Shown here in pieces: positions 10,001 to 20,769 of a stretch of 64,000 nt of DNA. The number at the start of each line of letters is the position of its first letter. Positions within the stretch are counted from its first letter, which is position 1. The stretch comes from Ectobius pallidus (Eukaryota; Arthropoda; Insecta; Blattodea; Ectobiidae). Below the pieces are notes generated by a model, which was not told the DNA's origin, did not search any database, and saw nothing but the letters and a program-made list of their open reading frames with translations. Where the stretch lies: assembly GCA_964059195.1 (NCBI GenBank), contig CAXKWD010000002.1, positions 165,856,559 to 165,920,558 of the forward strand. The letters are read 5' to 3'. Made by a program: the position numbers and the translations under genes.

Positions 10001-11048
10001 AAACTAAAATAGACGCTAACGGAAGTTGGCAGGGCTGAGAATCCCGGGAAGGCATGCAGCTTCTATTAAAGCTCAGGATTGTATAAGATCGGAAAAAGAA
10101 CAGTTTCAACTGCTTTTGCATATAAACTTATGTTTCCTCGGAAACACAAGACATTTTTGAGATTATATTGTTAATGTAAAAATATTTTTTATTCTTGGTG
10201 ATGAAAATCGCGCAGGATTTTAGAAAAGACGAAATAAAACCATTTTATCAGCCTATTACATAAAAACTCCCAAGAGACGAACGTCATAACATTTCATTGC
10301 GAATAAAAGCGTGTACTTCAACAATAAAAATGTACCATAGTTTACGAGATAACGGCTGTCGAACCGTTGAAAACGCCTCACACGAAAAAAGTAATATCGG
10401 CAAAAATAACATCTTTTACAATTCCGCACACTCACAGCATAAAAGAAACTTTCGGAAATAAAAATAAAATCAACGCTTACGGAAGTTGGTAGGGCTGAGA
10501 ATCCCGGGAAGGCATGCAGCTTCGATTAAAGCGCAGGATTGTATAAGAGTGGAAAAAGAACAGTTTCAACTGCTTTTGCATATAAACTTATGTCTCCTCG
10601 GAAACACAAGACATTTTTGAGATTATATTGTTATTGTAAAAGCAATATTTTTTATTCTTAAGATGAAAATCGCGCAGGATTTTAGAAAAGTCGAAATAAA
10701 ACCATTTTATCAGCCTAGTACATAAAAACTCCCAAGACACGAACGTCATAACATTTCATTGCGAATAAAAGCGTGTACATCAACAATAAAAATGTACCAT
10801 AGTTTACGAGATAACGGCTGTCGAACCGTTGAAAACGACTCACACGATAAAAGTCATGTCGGCAAAAATAACATCTTTTATAATTCCGCATACTCACAGC
10901 ATAAAAGAAATTTTCGGAAATAAAAATAAAATCGACGCTAACGTAAGTTGGCAGGGCTGAGAATCCCGGGAAGGCATGCAGCTTCTATTAAAGCGCAGGA
11001 TTGTATAAGAGTGGAAAAAGAACAATTTCAACTCCTTTTGCATATAAA

Positions 11049-11072
11049 CTTGTGTTTCCTCGGAAACACAAG
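11049..11072. other. Perfect 24-bp dyad in a satellite monomer
   Basis: Arms of 11 bases (CTTGTGTTTCC and GGAAACACAAG) around a TC centre. Most monomers read CTTATGTTTCC on the left, one mismatch; this one and that near 56358 have the perfect form. Confidence 0.85.
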
Positions 11073-14000
11073 ACATTTTTGAGATTATATTGTTAATGTA
11101 AAAACAATATTTTTTATTCTTGGAGATCAAAGGCTCGCAGGATTTTACAAAAGTCGATATAAAACCATTTTATCAGCCTAGTACATAAAAACTCACAAGA
11201 GACGAACGTCATAACATTTCATTGCGAATAAAACAGTGTACATCAACAATAAAAATGTACCATAGTTTACGAGATAACGGCTGTCGAACCGTTGAAAACG
11301 CCTCGCACGAAAAAAGTCATATCGGCAAAAATAACATCTTTTACAATTCCGCACACTCACAGCATAAAAGAAACTTCGGAAATAAAAATAAAATCGACGC
11401 TTACGAAAGTTGGCAGGGCTGAGAATCCCGGGAAGGAATGCAGCTTCTATAAAAGCGCAGGATTGTATAAAAGTGGACAAAAAACAGTTTCAACTGCCTT
11501 TGGCATATAAACTTATGTTTCCTCGGAAACACAAGACATTTTTGAGATTATATTGTTATTGTAAAAGCAATATTTATAATTCTTAAGATGAAAATCGCGC
11601 AGGATTTTAGAAAAGTCGAAATAAAACCATTTTATCAGCCTAGTACATAAAAACTCCCAAGAGACGAACGTCATAACATTTCATTGCGAATAAAAGCGTG
11701 TACATCAACAATAAAAATGTACCATAGTTTACGAGATAACGGCTGTCGAACCGTTGAAAACGACTCACGCGAAAAAAGTCATATCGGCAAAAATAACATC
11801 TTTTCAAATCCGCATACTCACAGCATAAAAGAAACTTTCGGAAATAAAACTAAAATAGACGCTAACGGAAGTTGGCAGGGCTGAGAATCCCGGGAAGGCA
11901 TGCAGCTTCTATTAAAGCGCAGGATTGTATAAGAGTGGAAAAAGAACAGTTTCAACTGCTTTTGCATATAAACTTATGTCTCCTCGGAAACACAAGACAT
12001 TTTTGAGATTATATTGTTATTGTAAAAGCAATATTTTTTATTCTTAAGATGAAAATCGCGCAGGATTTTAGAAAAGTCGAAATAAAACCATTTTTTCAGC
12101 CTAGTACATAAAAACTCCCAAGACACGAACGTCATAACATTTCATTGCGAATAAAAGCGTGTACATCAACAATAAAAATGTACCATAGTTTACGAGATAA
12201 CGGCTGTCGAACCGTTGAAAACGACTCACACGATAAAAGTAATGTCGGCAAAAATAACATATTTTATAATTCCGCATACTCACAGGATAGAAGAAACTTT
12301 CGGAAATAAAAATAAAATCGACGCTAACGGAAGTTGGCAGGGCTGAGAATCCCGGGAAGGCATGCAGCTTCTATTAAAGCGCAGGATTGTATAAGAGTGG
12401 AAAAAGAACAGTTTCAACTGCTTTTGCATATAAACTTATGTTTCCTCGGAAACACAAGACATTTTTGAGATTATATTGTTAATGTAAAAACAATATTTTT
12501 TATTCTAGGACATGAAAATTGCGCATGATTTTAGAAAAGTCGATATAAAACCATTTTATCAGCCTATTACATAAAAACTCCCAAGAGACGAACGTCATAA
12601 CATTTCATTGCGAATAAAAGCGTGTACATCAACAATAAAAATGTACCATAGTTTACGAGATAACGACTGTCGAACCGTTGAAAACGACTCACACGAAAAA
12701 AATCATATCGGCAAAAATAACATCTTTTACGATTCCGCATACTCACAGCATAAAAGAAACTTTCGGAAATGAAAATATAATCGACGCTAACGGAAGTTGG
12801 CAGGGCTGAGAATCCCGGGAAGGCATGCAGCTTCTATTAAAGCGCAGGATTGTATAAGGGTGGAAAAAGAACAGTTTCAACTGCTTTTGCATATTAACTT
12901 ATGTTTCGTCGGAAACGCAAGAAATTTTTGAGATTATATTGTTAATGTAAAAACAATATTTTTATTCTTGGAGATGAAAATCGCGCAGGATTTTACAAAA
13001 GTCGAAATAAAACCATTTTATCAGCCTAGTACATAAAAACTCCCAAGAGACGAACGTCATAACACTTCATTGCGAATAAAAGCGTGTACATCAACAATAA
13101 AAATGTACCACAGTTTTCGAGATAACGGCTGTCGAACCGTTGAAAACTACTCACACGAAAAAAGTCATATCGGCAAAAATAACATCTTTTATAATTCCGC
13201 ATACTCACAGGATAGAAGAAACTTTCGGAAATAAAAATAAAATCGACGCTAACGGAAGTTGGCAGGGCTGAGAATCCCGGGAAGGCATGCAGCTTCTATT
13301 AAAGCACAGGATTGTATAAGATCGGAAAAAGAACAGTTTCAACTGCTTTTGCATATAAACTTATGTTTCCTCGGAAACACAAGACATTTTTGAGATTATA
13401 TTGTTAATGTAAAAATATTTTTTATTCTTGGAGATGAAAATCGCGCAGGATTTTAGAAAAGACGAAATAAAACCATTTTATCAGCCTATTACATAAAAAC
13501 TCCCAAGAGACGAACGTCATAACATTTCATTGCGAATAAAAGCGTGTACTTCAACAATAAAAATGTACCATAGTTTACGAGATAACGGCTGTCGAACCGT
13601 TGAAAACGCCTCACACGAAAAAAGTAATATCGGCAAAAATAACATCTTTTACAATTCCGCACACTCACAGCATAAAAGAAACTTTCGGAAATAAAAATAA
13701 AATCAACGCTTACGGAAGTTGGTAGGGCTGAGAATCCCGGGAAGGCATGCAGCTTCGATTAAAAAGCAGGATTGTATAAGAGTGGAAAAAGAACAGTTTC
13801 AACTGCTTTTGCATATAAACTTATGTTTTCTCGGAAACGCAAGAAATTTTTGAGATTATATTGTTAATGTAAAAACAGTATTTTTTATTCTTGGAGATGA
13901 AATCGCGCAGGATTTTTGAAAACTCGAAATAAAAACGTTTTATCAGCGTACTACATAAATCCTCCCAAATGACAAAAGGCATAACTTTTCATTGCGAATA

Positions 14001-15335
14001 TAACCATGTACATCAACAATAAAATGTACCATAGTTTACGAGATAACGGCTGTCGAAGCGTTGAAAACGCCTCGCACGAAAAAAGTCATATCGGCAAAAA
14101 TAACGTCTTTTACAGTTCCGCACACTCACAGCATAAAAGAAACTTTCGGAAATAAAAATAAAATCGACGCTAACGAAAGTTGACAGGGCTCAGAATCCCG
14201 GGAAGGCATGCAGCTTCTATAAAAGCGCAGGATTGTATAACAGTGGGAAAAAAGTTTCAACTGCCTTTGGCATATAAACTTAGGTTTCCTCGGAAACACA
14301 AGACATTTTTGAGATTATATTGTTAATGTAAAAACAATATTTTTTATTGTTGGATATAAAAATCGCGCAGGATTTTAGAAAAGACGAAATAAAATCATTT
14401 TATCAGCCTAGTACATAAAAACTCCCAAGAGACGAACGTCATAACATTTCATTGCGAATAAAACCGTGTACATCAACAATAAAAATGTACCATAGTTTAC
14501 GTGATAACGGCTGTCGAACCGTTGAAAGCGCCTCGCACGAAAAAAGTCATATCGCCAGAAATAACATCTTTTTCAATTCCGCACACTCCCAGCATAAAAG
14601 AAACTTACGGAAATAAAAATAAAATCGACGCTTACGAAAGTTGGCATGGCTGAGAATCCCGGGAAGGCATGCAGCTTCTATAAAAGCGCAGGATTGTATA
14701 ACAGTGGGAAAAAAAACAGTTTCAACTGCCTTTGGCATATAAACTTGTTTCCTCGGAAACACAAGACATTTTTGAGATTATATTGTTAATGTAAAAACAG
14801 TATCTTTTATTCTTGGAGATGAAAATCGCGCAGGATTTTAAAAAACTCGAAATAAAAACGTTTTATCAGCGTACTACATAAATCCTCCCAAATGACAAAA
14901 GGCATAACTTTTCATTGCGAATATAACCATGTACATCAACAATAAAAATGTACCCTAGTTTACGAGATAAAGGCTTTCGAACCGTTGAAAACGCCTCGCA
15001 CGAAAAAAGTCATATCGACAAAAATAACGTCTTTTACAGTTCCGCACACTCTCAGCATAAAAGAAACTTTCGGAAATTTAAAATAAAATCGACGCTAACG
15101 AAAGTTGACAGGGCTGAGAATCCCGGGAAGGCATGCAGCTCCTATAAAAGCGCAGGATTGTATATTTGTGTAAAAAAAACAGTTTCAACTGCCTTTGGCA
15201 TATAAACTTATGTTTCCTCGGAAACACAAGACATTTTTGAGATTATATTGTTAATGTAAAAACAATATTTTTTATTCTTGGAGATGAAAGTCGCGCAGGA
15301 TTTTAGACAAGTCGAAATAAAACCATTTTATCAGC

Positions 15336-15342
15336 CTAGTAC
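15336..15342. repeat. Target site duplication, left, copy 2
   Basis: CTAGTAC, identical to 17156-17162 on the other side of the transposon. Confidence 0.9.
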
Positions 15343-15374
15343 CACAGTATACGTATTAATACAGTAAGGAAACT
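15343..15374 (+). repeat. Left terminal inverted repeat, copy 2
   Basis: Same 32 bases as 781-812, beginning CACAGTATAC. Confidence 0.9.
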
Positions 15375-15502
15375 CAGGCCGTTTTTCTGCCATACGGACA
15401 TGCGCGCGCAGATTCCATGCGATCCTACCGGCCATTGAGTAATACTACAATCACTACTGCGGGAAGAATGGAAATAAATAGGAGTCTTGAATTTTTATAG
15501 CA

Positions 15503-16640
15503 ATGCGTGTTTGGAAAGGATGTTATTGTTCTGCTATAAATTGCAGTAACAATAAAGGAAGAAATCCTGAATTGCATTTCTTCACTTTCCCAAAAGATCC
15601 AGAAAGGTAAGAAGAAAAATACGTAATATTTATTGTATGCCTGCTGGCTTACTCTTGACACATGTTCTGGTGTGGTTATGTTTACATTTACTTTAATGTA
15701 ATATTTTTATCTTTAATTATGTTGTAATTTCTAACAATAGATACTAATGAAATGAAAATGTCAGCAGTCTATATCACGGTTAAAGATAACAATATTTAGG
15801 ATGTCGTATTGTGATCGCTTAAGATAACACAATATTTGCTGCGGTGCAGCTTATTTCCTATGTGCATTGTAATGTATATGTCAGGGCCGGTTATGTATAC
15901 AAACATGTGTGCCGTGTTGGCAGTCAAGAATGGCTATGTGAGCTCTAATGCACATGGCCATTTTGCAGCATGTAGCCGATTTTTTTTCTTTGCTTGCACA
16001 AACCTGACAATCAAAGATCCACATGCCCGGTTGTAAGGATCAATGCTAAGGAATATCAGTGCACATAACTCAATTTCGTAAAAAAAAAAGTGCACATAGC
16101 CGATTTTACAGGCGGTACGATATTTATTTTCTCGAACACGATGTAGGCGTAAAGATGACGAAAACATAATCTTACATCATAAATTCTCGGATACATGTGC
16201 CATTAAGGTGTTTGCGACAGTAAACTAACATGACATCATTATCCAAACCTAGGCAAGCAATAGGCTTACCTAAAATAGGCTACTGTTAAGAAGCGTATCT
16301 AGTCCAAGGTTTTTCCCACCTTTAAAATCAACGTTTAAGTTATAAATTATATTAAAGAGTGACCTTTGAATATAGGTTTGTCACACTGCTCGTCCTCAAC
16401 TTCATTGTTGAGATTGTATTTTGTTTCTGTATCTTACGGCTTCGATCTACCTTCAATTGTTGTAATGATTTCAGGTGTAAAAAATGGGTCATCAATAGTC
16501 GGCGAGAAGACCTACTAACAAAAACTGTAAAATATTTAAATGTAAATTGCCGCCTATGTTTGGAACACTTCGAAAACAGCCAGTTTATGAATTCCAATAA
16601 GAACTCTTTAATTAAAACTGCTGTACCGACTGTATACTAA
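15503..16640 (+). CDS. THAP zinc-finger domain protein, copy 2 (two exons, 89 aa)
   Basis: Exons 15503-15606 and 16475-16640, with the intron at 15607-16474. The exon sequences are the same as in copy 1, so the C-x4-C...C-x2-H ligands (residues 9, 14, 63, 66), W39, FP at 29-30 and AVPTVY at 84-89 are all intact. This copy keeps its native upstream region (15375-15502), so if either gene is expressed this one is the better candidate. A protein that keeps only the DNA-binding domain of a transposase could compete for transposon ends and repress movement. KP and other truncated P products do this in Drosophila, though they are longer and keep a dimerisation region. A role here is inference. Confidence 0.83.
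15607..16474 (+). other. Intron of the THAP gene, copy 2
   Basis: 868 bp with the same donor and acceptor as copy 1. No other gene is recognised in it. Confidence 0.8.
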
Positions 16641-16787
16641 AAGCAGTTTTGGAGTATTAGAAATTGAGAAATATTGATAGAAACCTATATTTTTATTTGA
16701 ATTTTGTATTGTATCTTATGTAATATTGTATTATTTTTGTAAAATGATGACATTTCTATTCTAATGTAATATTAGGCTACTTTTAAA

Positions 16788-16793
16788 AATAAA
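16788..16793 (+). terminator. Candidate poly(A) signal of the THAP gene, copy 2
   Basis: AATAAA at the position matching 6645-6650, about 150 bases past the stop. Confidence 0.4.
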
Positions 16794-16794
16794 A

Positions 16795-16883
16795 ATGAGT
16801 TATAATTGGTTTTCCAAGAATCATCTTGAAGTTATTAAAACTTGTAATAAGAATAGCCCTAGGAACTGCAGTGCAAGTTACAG
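16795..16883 (+). pseudogene. Possible remnant exon with splice donor, copy 2
   Basis: Same 29-codon open frame and CAG/GTAAGTGG donor (16884) as in copy 1. Kept in both copies, but these are recent duplicates, so this is weak evidence for function. Confidence 0.2.
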
Positions 16884-17123
16884 GTAAGTGGCATTTAAAA
16901 ATTGAGCCTGATCTTAACTAAAATATAATACATGCTTCATTGTTTCTTAAATTTAAAATTCAGTTTTGAAAGAAGATTTTTTTCTCTTATTATAACATAT
17001 TTTGTTATGTGTTTATGCATTTTCCCAAGTTATTTTATATGGTGAGAAAGCAGTTTTACTCAACCGCCGCATGGAGCGCTAGTGTCGCCCAGCTAACAAG
17101 TTCTCATAGGACTTTTAACACAC

Positions 17124-17155
17124 AGTTTCCTTACTGTATTAATACTTATACTGTG
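17124..17155 (-). repeat. Right terminal inverted repeat, copy 2
   Basis: Begins AGTTTCCTTACTG and ends ATACTGTG; pairs with 15343-15374 at 31 of 32 positions. Confidence 0.9.
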
Positions 17156-17162
17156 CTAGTAC
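17156..17162. repeat. Target site duplication, right, copy 2
   Basis: CTAGTAC, perfect duplicate of 15336-15342. Confidence 0.9.
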
Positions 17163-17639
17163 ATAAAATCTCCCAAGAGAAGAACGTCATAACATTTCAT
17201 TGCGAATAAAAGCGTGTACATCAACAATAAAAATGTACCATAGTTTACGAGATAACGGCTGTCGAACCGTTGAAAACGCCTCCCACGAAAAGAGTCATAT
17301 CGGCAAAAATAACATCTTTTACAATTCCGCACACTCTCAGCATAAAAGAAACTTTCGGAAATAAAAATAAAATCGACGCTTACGAAAGTTGGCATGGCAG
17401 AGAATCCCGGGAAGGCATGATGCTTCTATAAAAGCGCAGGATTTTATAACAGTGTAAAAAAAACAGTTTCAACTGCCTTTGGCATATAAACTTATGTTTC
17501 CTCGGAAACACAAGACATTTTTGAGATTATATTGTTAATGTAAAAACAATATTTTTTATTCTTGGAGATGAAAGTCGCGCAGGATTTTAGAAAAGTCGAA
17601 ATAAAACCATTTTATCAGCCTAGTACATAAAAACTCCCA

Positions 17640-19970
17640 AGAGACGAACGTCATAACATTTCATTGCGAATAAAACCGTGTACATCAACAATAAAAATGT
17701 ACCATAGTTTACGAGATAATGGCTGTCGAAGCGTTGAAAACGCCTCGCACGAAAAAAGTCATATCGACAAAAATAACGTCTTTTACAGTTCCGCACACTC
17801 TCAGCATAAAAGAAACTTTCGGAAATTTAAAATAAAATCGACGCTAACGAAAGTTGACAGGGCTGAGAATCCCGGGAAGGCATGCAGCTCCTATAAAAGC
17901 GCAGGATTGTATAACAGTGGGAAAAAAACAGTTTCAACTGCCTTTGGCATATAAACTTAGGTTTCCTCGGAAACACAAGACATTTTTGAGATTATATTGT
18001 TAATGTAAAAACAATATTTTTTATTCTAGGACATGAAAATTGCGCATGATTTTAGAAAAGTCGATATAAAACCATTATATCAGCCTAGTACATAAAAACT
18101 CCCAAGAGACGAACGTCATAACATTTCATTGCGAATAAAAGCGTGTACATCAACAATAAAAATGTACCAGAGTTTACGAGATAACGGCTGTCGAACCGTT
18201 GAAAACGACTCACACGAAAAAGTCATATCGGCAAAAATAACATCTTCTTCAATTCCGCACACTCACGGCATAAAAGATACTTTCGGAAATAAAAATAAAA
18301 TCGACGCTTATGAAAGTTGGCATGGCAGAGAATCCCGGGAAGGCATGCAGCTTCTATAAAAGCGCAGGATTTTATAACAGTGTAAAAAAAACAGTTTCAA
18401 CTGCCTTTGGCATATAAACTTATGTTTCCTCGGAAACACAAGACATTTTTGAGATTATATTGTTAATGTAAAAACAATATTTTTTATTCTTGGAGATGAA
18501 AGTCGCGCAGGATTTTAGAAAAGTCGAAATAAAACCATTTTATCAGCCTAGTACATAAAAACTCCCAAGAGACGAACGTCATAACATTTCATTGCGAATA
18601 AAACCGTGTACATCAACAATAAAAATGTACCATAGTTTACGAGATAATGGCTGTCGAAGCGTTGAAAACGCCTCGCACGAAAAAAGTCATATCGACAAAA
18701 ATAACGTCTTTTACAGTTCCCCACACTCTCAGCATAAAAGAAACTTTCGGAAATTTAAAATAAAATCGACGCTAACGAAAGTTGACAGGGCTGAGAATCC
18801 CGGGAAGGCATGCAGCTCCTATAAAAGCGCAGGATTGTATAACAGTGGGAAAAAAACAGTTTCAACTGCCTTTGGCATATAAACTTAGGTTTCCTCGGAA
18901 ACACAAGACATTTTTGAGATTATATTGTTAATGTAAAAACAATATTTTTTATTCTAGGACATGAAAATTGCGCATGATTTTAGAAAAGTCGATATAAAAC
19001 CATTATATCAGCCTAGTACATAAAAACTCCCAAGAGACGAACGTCATAACATTTCATTGCGAATAAAAGCGTGTACATCAACAATAAAAATGTACCAGAG
19101 TTTACGAGATAACGGCTGTCGAACCGTTGAAAACGACTCACACGAAAAAAGTCATATCGGCAAAAATAACATCTTTTTCAATTCAGCACACTCACGGCAT
19201 AAAAGATACTTTCGGAAATAAAAATAAAATCGACGCTTATGAAAGTTGGCATGGCAGAGAATCCCGGGAAGGCATGCAGCTTCTATAAAAGCGCAGGATT
19301 TTATAACAGTGTAAAAAAAAACAGTTTCAACTGCCTTTGGCATATAAACTTATGTTTCCTCGGAAACACAAGACATTTTTGAGATTATATTGTTAATGTA
19401 AAAACAATATTTTTTATTCTTGGAGATGAAAGTCGCGCAGGATTTTAGAAAAGTCGAAATAAAACCATTTTATCAGCCTAGTACATAAAAACTCCCAAGA
19501 GACGAACGTCATAACATTTCATTGCGAATAAAACCGTGTACATCAACAATAAAAATGTACCATAGTTTACGAGATAATGGCTGTCGAAGCGTTGAAAACG
19601 CCTCGCACGAAAAAAGTCATATCGGCAAAAATAACGTCTTTTACAGTTCCGCACACTCTCAGCATAAAAGAAACTTTCGGAAATTTAAAATAAAAGCGAC
19701 GCTAACGAAAGTTGACAGGGCTGAGAATCCCGGGAAGGCATGCAGCTCCTATAAAAGCGCAGGATTGTATAACAGTGGGAAAAAAACTGTTTCAACTGCC
19801 TTTGGCATATAAACTTAGGTTTCCTCGGAAACACAAGACATTTTTGAGATTATATTGTTAATGTAAAAACAATATTTTTTATTCTAGGACATGAAAATTG
19901 CGCATGATTTTAGAAAAGTCGGTATAAAACCATTATATCAGCCTAGTACATAAAAACTCCCAAGAGACGA
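17640..19970. repeat. Dimeric higher-order repeat (period about 928)
   Basis: Two alternating monomer subtypes repeat with start points at 17664, 18592 and 19522 for one of them. The same dimer occurs in the left duplicate at 7521 and 8449, where there are only two such monomers, so copy 2 has gained one dimer. Confidence 0.8.
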
Positions 19971-20769
19971 ACGTCATAACATTTCATTGCGAATAAAAGC
20001 GTGTACATCAACAATAAAAATGTACCAGAGTTTACGAGATAACGGCTGTCGAAAAGTTGAAAACGACTCACACGAAAAAAGTCATATCGGCAAAAACAAC
20101 ATCTTTTTCAAATCCGCATACTCACAGCATAAAAGAAACTTACGGAAATAAAAATAAAATCGTCGCTAACGGAAGTTGGCAGGGCTGAGAATCCCGGGAA
20201 GGCATGCAGCTTCTATTAAAGCGCAGGATTGTATAAGAGTGCAAAAAGAACAGTTTCAACTGCTTTTGCATATAAACTTATGCTTCCTCGGAAGCACAAG
20301 ACATTTTTGAGATTATATTGTTAATGTAAAAACAATATTTTTTATTCTTGGAGATGAAAGTCGCGCAGGATTTTAGAAAAGTCGAAATAAAACCATTTTA
20401 TCAGCCTAGTACATAAAAACTCCCAAGAGACGAACGTCAAAACATTTCATTGCGAATAAAACCGTGTAACATCAACAATAAAAATGTACCATAGTTTACG
20501 AGATAACGGCTGTCGAACCGTTGAAAACGCCTCGCACGAAAAAAGTCTTATCGGCAAAAATAACATCTTTTACAATTCCGCACACTCACAGCATAAAAGA
20601 AACTTTCGGAAATAAAAATAAAATCAACGCTTACGGAAGTTGGTAGGGCTGAGAATCCCGGGAAGGCATGCAGCTTCTGTTAAAAGCAGGATTGTATAAG
20701 AGTGGAAAAAGAACAGTTTCAACAGCTTTTGCATAGCCTATAAACTTATGTTTCCTCGGATACGCAAGA

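Larger units (their letters stand above)
7013..15342. repeat. 463-bp satellite array between the transposon copies (about 18 monomers)
   Basis: Head-to-tail monomers of 461-465 bp, more varied than those beyond 24 kb. 7013 to about 8860 matches 17156 to about 19003 with a shift of 10143. At 7521-8739 alternating subtypes repeat with a period of 928. About 9240-10060 reappears at 11086-11906 (shift 1846, four monomers), and 10560-10900 at 11950-12280 (shift 1386, three monomers). Monomers of the CAGCGTACTAC subtype occur near 13941 and 14869. No genes are seen; short frames on both strands are by-products of the repeat. Confidence 0.96.
15343..17155 (+). mobile_element. P-like THAP DNA transposon, copy 2 (intact outline, 1813 bp)
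   Basis: The uninterrupted form of the element: inverted ends at 15343-15374 and 17124-17155 (31 of 32 paired) and a perfect 7-bp target duplication. The upstream region of 160 bp joins the left end directly to the THAP start codon. It lacks any transposase core; 1.8 kb is short against about 2.9 kb for complete Drosophila P. It sits in the same monomer position as copy 1 and shares flanking satellite, so it arose by duplication of the array and not by a second transposition. Confidence 0.85.
14563..19003. repeat. Right copy of the segmental duplication carrying the transposon
   Basis: Collinear with 1 to about 8860 once the LTR element is removed (shift 14562 left of it, 10143 right of it). 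It includes satellite, the whole DNA transposon and about four more monomers. The transposon copies differ at no fewer than five sites by eye (816, 6762, 6906, 6945, 6946 in copy 1), none in the exons. Its left limit is unknown because the other copy runs off the window. Confidence 0.85.

Noticed and set aside
15343..17155. Two independent insertions of the DNA transposon
   Set aside because: Both copies lie at the same base of the same monomer with near-identical flanks for kilobases, so duplication of the array is far simpler.
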